The notes under the pieces are model-generated. The model had not been told where the DNA came from and did no database searches. It was given only the letters and a program-made list of their open reading frames with translations. From Porphyromonadaceae bacterium UBA3318 (GTDB lineage Bacteria > Bacteroidota > Bacteroidia > Bacteroidales > Muribaculaceae), in NCBI GenBank assembly GCA_002361235.1, contig DESI01000078.1, positions 1-19,868 on the forward strand: DNA of 19,868 nt, written 5' to 3'. Position numbers and translations under genes: made by a program. Positions 13,688 to 19,868 of the stretch are shown piece by piece. How positions within the stretch are numbered: position 1 is the first letter of the stretch; every line of letters starts with the position of its first letter.

Positions 13688-15676
13688 TCACCACAGGTCG
13701 TAGTCCAGCGACGTGACCTGAAATTCGGTGCGGCGGTTCACCTGGTCGGCGGCCGCTTTGCCGGCGTCGTCGAGTGTCTGGATATATTCTTCGTTGAGGA
13801 CAGTGCCTTCGGGGAATTGCGGATATTCTTTGTTGATTCGTTTTGTCACGGTCTTGGGCACCGTCTTGCCGTAGCCCTTCCAGGTTAGCCTTTCGGCCGG
13901 GATTCCGGCGGCTATCAGATAGTCTACCACCGACTTGGCGCGGCGGTCGGAGAGCCTTATGTTATATTCTTCGGAGCCGACACGGTCGGTGTGCGATCCC
14001 ATCTCGATGGTGACGGAAGGATTGTCTTTCAGCATTTGTGCCATTTCGTCAAGCGCCGCCTTCGATTCGGGTCGCAGCGTCGCCTTGTCGAAGTCGTAGA
14101 ATATGTTTTCGACCACCTGCGGCTTGTAAACGGCGGCAAGCACGAAGTCTATGCCGTAGTCCTGATCCTCCTCGGCGATGTCGCTCTCGAATTCCTGCTT
14201 CACGTTGAGGTAGCCTTTCGCGCCGGCCAGCATCACGTATTTCACGCCGCGTTGCAGCTTGAACCTGAACGAGCCGTCGTCGCGGGCCACCTCCTTCTGG
14301 TTCGATCCGTCGTCGCCAACGATGCGGATTATGGCGTTGGGTACAGGTTCGTCGTCCTTGTCCACGACCCAGCCCGATATGGTCACCTTGATTTCGGGAC
14401 ATTCGAAGCTGTATATATGGTCATAGCCGCGGGCGTCGCCGCGGTTTGAGCTGAAGAAGCCGCTTTCGCCCTCGCCGAAGGTGATGCCGAAGTCGTCGCC
14501 CGGCGAGTTCATGGGCACACCCATGTTGTCGACGCTCCAGCGGTCGCCCGTGGAGTTGAGGCGTGCGCGGAACAGGTCGAGACCGCCGAAGCCGGGGTGG
14601 CCGTCGCTGCTGAAATACAGCAGCGAGTCGGTGCGTACATACGGGAACATCTCGTCGCCCGGCGTGTTGATCTGCGGGCCGAGGTTTTCCAGGCTTCCCT
14701 GTTTCTCCTTGAGGTTGATGCGCCATATATCCTTGCCACCGAAACCTCCCGGCATGTCGCTCGAGAAATACAGGTACGTGCCGTCGGGCGAAACGGCGGG
14801 ATGGCCCTTGGCCGAAATGGAGTCATTGATGATCTGGAACTCCTGAGGAGCAGACCATGTGGCGTCACTGCGCTGCGAGGTGTATATCTCTACCGACGAA
14901 TCGGAGTTGGCGTTACGCTTTGCCACGGTCAGATACATGGTCTGGCCGTCGGGACTGAACGACATGATTCCCTCGTCGTGCTCGGTGTTGAGTTCGCCGC
15001 CGGCCGGCTCGGGACGCTGCCAGTTCCCCTTTTCGTCCTTCTTTGAGAAGAATATGTCCGAGCGTTTGGTGCCGGTTATCTCCGACTTGGTGGTGCCGGT
15101 CGATTTCTCGTTGCTGCTGGTGAAATACAGGGTGGTCAGGTCCTTGTCCAGATACATCGGCGCGAAATCGGCGCGGCGCGAATTGAACATCTTGGCCTGC
15201 TTCACGATGTATCGGGTCTTGGGCTTCTCCTTCTGTTTCAGGGCGAGAGTGGCACCGCGCATACCCTCCTTGGCCAGGAGGTCGTCGGGAGCGTATTCCA
15301 GGAACGTGCGGTATGCGTCGATGGCCGGGCCGTATTTGCCCTCCATCTGCAGCGAGCGACCCAGGTAATAGTAAGCCATTGAATCGGGATATTCATAGCG
15401 TATGGCGTTCTGGTAAGAGGCCGAGGCGCGCGCCGCCATGTTGAGCTTGCGGTAGCAGGTGGCCAACTGATATGCCACACGGCCGCGAAGCTCGCGGTCC
15501 TCGCGAGGTTTCAGCTTGTTGTAGACGCCTCGATACGTCTTCGACGCATCGAAATATTCGCCACGTGCAAACTGCTGATCGGCCGTGGCGAGCTTGGGCG
15601 TCTTGCAGCCCGTCAGCATCACCACGGCCATCAGGGCCATTGCCAGATATACTATAAATCCTTTGGCTTTCTTCAT
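13688..15676 (-). CDS. PorE-like outer-membrane lipoprotein (TPR, beta-propeller, CRD, OmpA domain)
   Basis: A 662-aa protein with the domain order of PorE, a type IX secretion/envelope lipoprotein. The signal peptide has lipobox MLTGC with C24 as the lipidated residue. TPR-like helices at ~28-140 (QQFARGEYFDASKTY, YYYLGRSLQMEGKYGPAIDAYR) precede PD40-type beta-propeller blades at ~160-425 (FSPDGQTMYLT, VSPDGTYLYFSSD, LLYFSSDGHPGFGGLDLF, GFFSSNRGDARGYDHIY). A carboxypeptidase-regulatory-like beta-domain follows at ~430-520 (ISGWVVDKDDEPVPNAIIRI), then an OmpA domain from ~535 (FYDFDKATLRPESKAALDEM, GSHTDRVGSEEYN, LSDRRAKSVVDYL) with the peptidoglycan-binding Asp and Arg. The long insert near the end (KRINKEYPQFPEGTVLNEEY) is typical of this subfamily. 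PorE itself is about the same length. It could instead be a paralogue of the same architecture. It lies 60 bp after adk. Confidence 0.85.
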   Translation of the reverse strand: MKKAKGFIVYLAMALMAVVMLTGCKTPKLATADQQFARGEYFDASKTYRGVYNKLKPREDRELRGRVAYQLATCYRKLNMAARASASYQNAIRYEYPDSMAYYYLGRSLQMEGKYGPAIDAYRTFLEYAPDDLLAKEGMRGATLALKQKEKPKTRYIVKQAKMFNSRRADFAPMYLDKDLTTLYFTSSNEKSTGTTKSEITGTKRSDIFFSKKDEKGNWQRPEPAGGELNTEHDEGIMSFSPDGQTMYLTVAKRNANSDSSVEIYTSQRSDATWSAPQEFQIINDSISAKGHPAVSPDGTYLYFSSDMPGGFGGKDIWRINLKEKQGSLENLGPQINTPGDEMFPYVRTDSLLYFSSDGHPGFGGLDLFRARLNSTGDRWSVDNMGVPMNSPGDDFGITFGEGESGFFSSNRGDARGYDHIYSFECPEIKVTISGWVVDKDDEPVPNAIIRIVGDDGSNQKEVARDDGSFRFKLQRGVKYVMLAGAKGYLNVKQEFESDIAEEDQDYGIDFVLAAVYKPQVVENIFYDFDKATLRPESKAALDEMAQMLKDNPSVTIEMGSHTDRVGSEEYNIRLSDRRAKSVVDYLIAAGIPAERLTWKGYGKTVPKTVTKRINKEYPQFPEGTVLNEEYIQTLDDAGKAAADQVNRRTEFQVTSLDYDLW

Positions 15677-15736
15677 TCAGAGTCGTTAAGTCGGTGACTT
15701 GCAGTCATCGTGTATGCGGCTTGGCTGTTGTCCGGA

Positions 15737-16345
15737 TTACGGACGGGGCTTGATGCCGGCCTTGTCTTCCAGACCGCGGGCGATTTCATTGAATATCTCG
15801 TCAACGATGCCGGTGCCGTTGATGGCTATGTATTTGTTCTCCTTGTTGTAATATTCGCGCAAGGGGGATGTCTGGTCGTGATATACCTTCAGACGGTTCT
15901 TGATGGTGTCGGGATTGTCGTCGGCACGGCCTGTGTCCTTGCCGCGCTGAATCATGCGCTGCACCAGTTCGTCCTCGGGCACTTCCAGGCCAACTACGGC
16001 GTGCAGGTCGGTGCCGCGCTTGCGCAGCAGTTCCTTCAGTGCCTCGGCCTGCGGGATGGTGCGGGGGAAGCCGTCGAACACCACGCCGGCCTTTCCCTTG
16101 GCCTCGCGTTCCAATGTGTCGTCAAGGATGCGTATCATCAGGTCGTCGGGTATCAGCTGGCCCTTCGATATGTATTCGTTGGCGATGCGTCCCAGCTCGG
16201 TGTCGCGCTTGATGTGGTCGCGCAGCAGCTCGCCGGTGGAGATATGATAGAGTCCGTACCGGTCGATGAGCTTGGCCGACTGTGTGCCTTTGCCGCTGCC
16301 CGGCGCTCCGAATATCACGATATTGATGTTGTCGTTCTTTTCCAT
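15737..16345 (-). CDS. adk: Adenylate kinase
   Basis: A 202-aa enzyme interconverting ATP + AMP and 2 ADP. The P-loop is GAPGSGKGT (13-21), AMP-site residues lie in HISTGELLRDHI, the core motif is FDGFPRTIPQAEAL, and the lid is the short type (RGKDTGRADDNPDTIKNRL) without zinc cysteines. The frame is open to 16402, but the ATG at 16345 (MEKNDNINIVIF) is chosen because it starts right at the first strand. The C-terminus (EDKAGIKPRP) is slightly longer than usual. It is downstream of hpt, with an 84 bp spacer carrying a hairpin at 16381-16406. Confidence 0.96.
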   Translation of the reverse strand: MEKNDNINIVIFGAPGSGKGTQSAKLIDRYGLYHISTGELLRDHIKRDTELGRIANEYISKGQLIPDDLMIRILDDTLEREAKGKAGVVFDGFPRTIPQAEALKELLRKRGTDLHAVVGLEVPEDELVQRMIQRGKDTGRADDNPDTIKNRLKVYHDQTSPLREYYNKENKYIAINGTGIVDEIFNEIARGLEDKAGIKPRP

Positions 16346-16380
16346 AGTCTGTTTATTGTCAAAAGTCCATGACCGTTCGT

Positions 16381-16406
16381 GTATATGGCGACCGTCCGTC
16401 ATATAC
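16381..16406. other. Hairpin in the hpt-adk spacer
   Basis: gtatatg (16381-16387) and catatac (16400-16406) are perfect reverse complements, with further cg/cg pairing inside (16389-16390 with 16397-16398). There is no T run, so it is unlikely to stop transcription; it could process or tune the hpt-adk message. Function not shown. Confidence 0.3.
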
Positions 16407-16429
16407 AGTCATTCCTGATATAATTAACG

Positions 16430-16975
16430 TCAATCCTCCTTGATTACGTATATGTCTTTGAGATTGCGTACTTTGCCGTCCAGGTCTAGACCGTATCCGA
16501 TTATGAACTTCGGCTCGATGCTGAAAGCCACATAGTCGGGCTGGAACCCGGTCTTGGAGCTGTCGGGCTTGTGCAGCAGCGTGGCGAACCGGATGCTGCG
16601 GGGATTGCGCTTGCGGAAGTCGGCCACCATCATGGATGCGGTCAGGCCCGTGTCCACGATGTCCTCGATAATCACCACGTCGCGACCCTCGATGTCTTCG
16701 GTCAGACCCATCACTTCCTTTACCTTGCCGCTGCTGGCGGTGCCTTCGTAACTCTTGTAACGCACGAATGCGATGTGCGAGTCGTTGATGCCGCATTCCC
16801 TGATCAGGTCGGCCGCGAACATGAACGCTCCGTTCAGCACGCATACGAACAGCGGAGCGCGTCCCTTCATGTCGGATTTAATCTCTTCTGCCACGCGTTT
16901 CACCTGCTTCTGGATTTCGTCGCGTGTGATGTACGGCTCGAATGTCAACCCGTCTACGGTTATAAGATTTTCCAT
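16430..16975 (-). CDS. hpt: Hypoxanthine phosphoribosyltransferase
   Basis: A 181-aa purine salvage enzyme that joins hypoxanthine (and often guanine) to PRPP to give IMP or GMP. The PRPP-binding signature VVIIEDIVDTGLTAS is at 100-114, the first loop VCVLNGAFMFAADLIR at ~44-59, the flexible-loop SYEGTASSGKV at ~75-85, and the base-binding KPDSSKTGFQPDYVAFSIEPKFIIGYGLD near the C-terminus. Length is normal. It starts 12 bp after waaA and is probably in one operon with gltX-waaA upstream and adk downstream. Confidence 0.95.
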   Translation of the reverse strand: MENLITVDGLTFEPYITRDEIQKQVKRVAEEIKSDMKGRAPLFVCVLNGAFMFAADLIRECGINDSHIAFVRYKSYEGTASSGKVKEVMGLTEDIEGRDVVIIEDIVDTGLTASMMVADFRKRNPRSIRFATLLHKPDSSKTGFQPDYVAFSIEPKFIIGYGLDLDGKVRNLKDIYVIKED

Positions 16976-16987
16976 ACAATGTATCGG

Positions 16988-18238
16988 TTATTTCTTTTCA
17001 AATAAAGCTGAATAGATGCGGTCAGTGGCTCCGAGCTTTGACTGGATATATTCCTCCGCCCACCGGCCGAGTCTCTTGCGATAGTCGCTGTCGGTAAACA
17101 GCCGGTCGGCCATGGCGTGGAAATCGTCGCGTCCCGTTATAGGGAGGCCGCATCCCACCTTGGCCATTTCTATGGCTTCGACGAAACGGTTGTGGCATGG
17201 CCCGTAAATCACAGGTACGCCATATACCGCCGGTTCGTTGATGTTGTGGATGCCCACGCCGAACCCGCCGCCCACGTACGCCACGTCGCAGTATGCGTAT
17301 GCGCTCGACAGCAGACCGAAACAGTCTATTATCAGGGCCTGCTTGCCCTGCATGGAGTCCGGATTCCTGCGCGCCTCGCTCAGAAGTACAGCCCCGTTGT
17401 CGAACCTTTCCGCTAATTTCTTTAGCCGGGCTTCGTCGAACTCGTGCGGTGCAACTACTATCCTGACATCCGGATGACTGTTGAACCAGGGTATGTACAC
17501 ATCCTCGTCCTTGGGCCACGAGCTTCCGGCCATCATCAGCAACTGACGTTCTCCATCACCGGTGCGGCCTGCAAACGTCTCCAGCTCCGGAATTACCTTG
17601 GCCGTCTCGCGTATCTTGGCCACGCGGTCAAACCGGGTGTCGCCCGTCACCTCTACGTTGGTGACGTTGATGGAGGCCAGCAGTCGCCGGCTTTCCTCGT
17701 CCTGGACGAATATCTTGGTGAACCATTTGAGCCACAGTCCGTACCATGCGAACGAACGCTTGAAGAATTTCTGGTCGGGTCGGAAGGCGGCGCTGATCAG
17801 ATATGTGGGAATCTGGCGGCGATACAGCTCGTGCAGGTAGTTGCGCCAGATCTCGTATTTGACGAATATGGCTTTCTCGGGACGCACGCGGTCCAGAAAG
17901 CGGTGCACCCGCAACGGGGTGTCGAACGGAAGGTAGCACACGCAGTCGGCAAGGGGATAGTCCTTGCGCACCTCGTAGCCGGAGGGGGAGAAGAACGTGA
18001 CCAGTATCTTGACTTCCGGGTCTTCCTTGCGCAGACGCTCTATCAACGGGCGTCCCTGCTCGAACTCGCCGAGCGAGGCGCAATGCACCCATATCACGCG
18101 GTCGTTAGGTTTCAGCGCTTTCAGGTGCTCGTTTATGTCACGCTGACCGCGGTCCAGCAAACTGGCCTTGTGGTTGCCTAAGCCGGCCACCCGCACACCG
18201 AAACGGTACAGGGAAATGCCCGCCGAGTAGACCGGCAT
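16988..18238 (-). CDS. waaA: 3-deoxy-D-manno-octulosonic acid (Kdo) transferase
   Basis: A 416-aa inner-membrane-associated GT-B glycosyltransferase that adds Kdo to lipid IVA in lipopolysaccharide assembly. The N-terminus MPVYSAGISLYRFGVRVAG is the usual anchor; the catalytic Glu is E58 in HCASLGEFEQGRPLIE. Other marks: EIWRNYLHELYRRQIPTYLISAAF, MAGSSWPKDEDVYIPWF and the sugar-nucleotide region DVAYVGGGFGVGIHNINEPAVYGVPVIYGP. The frame extends to 18304, but the ATG at 18238 is chosen: it gives the family N-terminus and follows the gltX TGA (18242-18240) by one base. It indicates a Gram-negative LPS-making cell. Confidence 0.94.
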   Translation of the reverse strand: MPVYSAGISLYRFGVRVAGLGNHKASLLDRGQRDINEHLKALKPNDRVIWVHCASLGEFEQGRPLIERLRKEDPEVKILVTFFSPSGYEVRKDYPLADCVCYLPFDTPLRVHRFLDRVRPEKAIFVKYEIWRNYLHELYRRQIPTYLISAAFRPDQKFFKRSFAWYGLWLKWFTKIFVQDEESRRLLASINVTNVEVTGDTRFDRVAKIRETAKVIPELETFAGRTGDGERQLLMMAGSSWPKDEDVYIPWFNSHPDVRIVVAPHEFDEARLKKLAERFDNGAVLLSEARRNPDSMQGKQALIIDCFGLLSSAYAYCDVAYVGGGFGVGIHNINEPAVYGVPVIYGPCHNRFVEAIEMAKVGCGLPITGRDDFHAMADRLFTDSDYRKRLGRWAEEYIQSKLGATDRIYSALFEKK

Positions 18239-18239
18239 C

Positions 18240-19835
18240 TCAAGCGACTGGCGGCTCGCCTCGGCGCATAGCCCTTTGATTTCTCCAAATTTCGGTATCC
18301 TCATATATCGCGGGGGGGTAGTGCAGGGTGTCTATGGCTTTGCGTATGCGGCGTGTCACCTCTTCCTTGGGCATAAGCTCGGTGATGTCGAACATGTGCG
18401 GGCCGCGGCATGCGCCGACAACAGCCAGACGGAAGGCGTTCATCACGTTGCCGAGGTGGTATTCCTTGAATGCGATCCAGTCCAGCACTATCTTTTCGGC
18501 ATTGGCCGAGGTCATGTCGTCTATCCCTTCAAGCACTCCGATCAGTTCCTCCATGATGGCGGGAGTCTCGGCGCTCCAGCGTTTCTTCACGTCCTTCTCT
18601 GCATAGCCTTCCGGCGCGATAAAGAAGAAGCTGCCCTGCTCCCACAGGTCGGGAATCAGGTTGGCGCGTCCCTTGACCATACCGATGGCCCTGGCCACGT
18701 ATTCGGGAGTGAAACCGCTCACACCATGCTCCTCGAGTATCGGCATGAACAGCGCTGCCAGTTCTTCGTCAGGCTTGCGCATCAGGTATTCGTGGTTGAA
18801 CCATTCGCCCTTCTTGAAGTCGAACTTGGCGCCGGCCTTGCTGCAATGCTCGAAACTGAATTTGTCTATCAGTTCCTGCATCGTCATCAGCTCGGAGTCG
18901 TCGCCGGGATTCCAGCCCAACAGTGCCAAGAAGTTAACCAGAGCTTCGGGCAGATAACCGCGCTCGCGGAATCCGGAGCTTATCTCGCCGCTCTTGGGGT
19001 CGTGCCATTCCAGCGGGAACACGGGGAAGCCGAGTTTGTCGCCGTCGCGTTTGGAGAGCTTGCCGTTGCCCACCGGCTTGAGCAGCAGGGGCAGGTGGAC
19101 GAACTGCGGCATGGTGTCCTGCCAGCCGAATGCCTCGTACAGCAGTACATGAAGCGGAGCTGACGGCAGCCATTCCTCGCCGCGGATCACGTGCGACACC
19201 TCCATCAGATGGTCGTCCACGATGTTGGCCAGGTGATAGGTGGGGAGGTCGTCGGCACTCTTGTACAGTACCTTGTCGTCCAGAATGGAACTGTTCACGG
19301 TCACTTCTCCTCGGATCAGGTCGTTTACCTTAACTTCCTTGTCCGGCTCGATCAGGAAACGGACCACATACTGCGTGCCGTTGTCAATCAGCTTCTGCAC
19401 TTCGTCGGCCGGGAGGGTCAGCGAGTTGCGCATGCGTGTCCTGGTAGAGGCGTCGTACTGGAAGTTGGGAATTTCCGCGCGGGCAGCCTCCAGTTCCTCA
19501 GGGGTGTCGAAGGCGATGTAAGCGCGGCCTGCGTCCAGCAATTGCTTGACGTGCTGGCGATAGATGTCGCGGCGTTCCGACTGCTTGTATGGGCCGAAGG
19601 GACCTCCTTCGCGCACTCCCTCGTCAATGCCGATGCCGAGCCACTGCAGCGACTCGTTGATGTAGTCCTCGGCACCCGGCACGAACCGGCGCGAGTCGGT
19701 GTCCTCGATGCGGAGTATCATGTCGCCCCCGTGCTTGCGGGCGAATATATAGTTGTAAAGAGCCGTCCTTACGCCTCCGATGTGCAGAGGACCCGTGGGC
19801 GACGGCGCAAACCTTACTCTTACTTTTCGTTCCAT
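18240..19835 (-). CDS. gltX: Glutamyl-tRNA synthetase
   Basis: A 531-aa class I aminoacyl-tRNA synthetase charging tRNA-Glu. The HIGH-type motif is PSPTGPLHIGGVRTALYNYIF (H18-I19-G20), followed by LRIEDTDSRR, and the KMSKS-type loop is GKLSKRDGDK (259-263). The C-terminal part is helical as expected for anticodon binding. The length fits Bacteroidota GluRS. The stop is one base from waaA. A TAnnTTTG box lies only 5 bp before the ATG (19840-19847), so the message may be leaderless or nearly so. There is no in-frame start between them and the next Met is well inside the conserved domain, so the start is firm. Confidence 0.97.
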   Translation of the reverse strand: MERKVRVRFAPSPTGPLHIGGVRTALYNYIFARKHGGDMILRIEDTDSRRFVPGAEDYINESLQWLGIGIDEGVREGGPFGPYKQSERRDIYRQHVKQLLDAGRAYIAFDTPEELEAARAEIPNFQYDASTRTRMRNSLTLPADEVQKLIDNGTQYVVRFLIEPDKEVKVNDLIRGEVTVNSSILDDKVLYKSADDLPTYHLANIVDDHLMEVSHVIRGEEWLPSAPLHVLLYEAFGWQDTMPQFVHLPLLLKPVGNGKLSKRDGDKLGFPVFPLEWHDPKSGEISSGFRERGYLPEALVNFLALLGWNPGDDSELMTMQELIDKFSFEHCSKAGAKFDFKKGEWFNHEYLMRKPDEELAALFMPILEEHGVSGFTPEYVARAIGMVKGRANLIPDLWEQGSFFFIAPEGYAEKDVKKRWSAETPAIMEELIGVLEGIDDMTSANAEKIVLDWIAFKEYHLGNVMNAFRLAVVGACRGPHMFDITELMPKEEVTRRIRKAIDTLHYPPAIYEDTEIWRNQRAMRRGEPPVA

Positions 19836-19839
19836 GATG

Positions 19840-19847
19840 CAAAATTA
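19840..19847 (-). promoter_or_regulatory. Putative -7 box next to the gltX start
   Basis: TAATTTTG (19847-19840 on the minus strand) matches TAnnTTTG. The matching -33 box would lie at or beyond the right edge of the window, so the promoter cannot be completed. Transcription would begin close to the ATG. Confidence 0.35.
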
Positions 19848-19868
19848 CCCTTAATTCCGCAACACTTT

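Noticed and set aside
15677..15736. Separate promoter for the PorE-like gene
   Set aside because: No TAnnTTTG box or terminator is visible in the 60 bp after adk, so co-transcription with adk is the simpler reading.
18276..19163. Long + strand frame (295 codons) opposite gltX
   Set aside because: It lies wholly within the conserved gltX gene on the other strand and has no recognisable motif.

Overview
The window looks like a chromosomal segment of a member of the Bacteroidota, most likely order Bacteroidales; the family cannot be fixed from this sequence alone (a gut Muribaculaceae-type genome would fit). Three things point there. Several starts are preceded by a TTG/TTTG box about 20 nt upstream of TAnnTTTG, the Bacteroidota sigma-ABfr promoter. 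There is a PorE-like TPR/beta-propeller/OmpA lipoprotein, and there are families typical of the phylum (a TPR membrane regulator with a C-terminal HTH-like end, DUF3791/DUF3990, a BatD-like exported protein).

Layout. 1-4280 is AT-rich and loosely packed. It holds the end of something to the left (terminator at 86-111), a small outer-membrane beta-barrel protein (232-927, -), a ~275 bp non-coding element with 17 bp inverted ends (1058-1332), a small exported protein (1459-1845, -) and, divergent from it, a membrane TPR regulator (2422-4212, +). 4288-5575 is GC-richer: a 78-aa DUF6582-like protein (+) converges on a secreted BatD-like protein (-), and their stops share a perfect 15 bp palindrome.

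5600-9100 is a second AT-rich stretch and the accessory core of the window. Three unrelated toxin-antitoxin-like modules lie side by side: higB-higA (-) with a promoter/operator palindrome; a three-gene DUF3791 / DUF3990 (ADP-ribosyltransferase-fold-like) / small-protein operon (+); and an MNT nucleotidyltransferase-HEPN pair (-). They are separated by repeat-rich spacers: a ~409 bp element with long imperfect inverted arms, copies of a gtgacgagtga-type repeat, and two copies of a ~35 bp hairpin repeat on either side of the HEPN/MNT pair.

9120-19868 is GC-rich, tightly packed and entirely on the minus strand, as expected of core genome. Read in transcription order: gltX, waaA, hpt, adk and the PorE-like lipoprotein gene (tRNA charging, Kdo transfer to lipid A, purine salvage, adenylate balance, envelope/type IX secretion), then a terminator, then sufC-sufD-sufS and a DAACS-family sodium:carboxylate/amino-acid symporter, with overlapping or 1 nt spaced genes. 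The suf operon has no sufB next to sufC, which is unusual for this phylum.

No tRNA, rRNA, CRISPR array or intact transposase gene was recognised.
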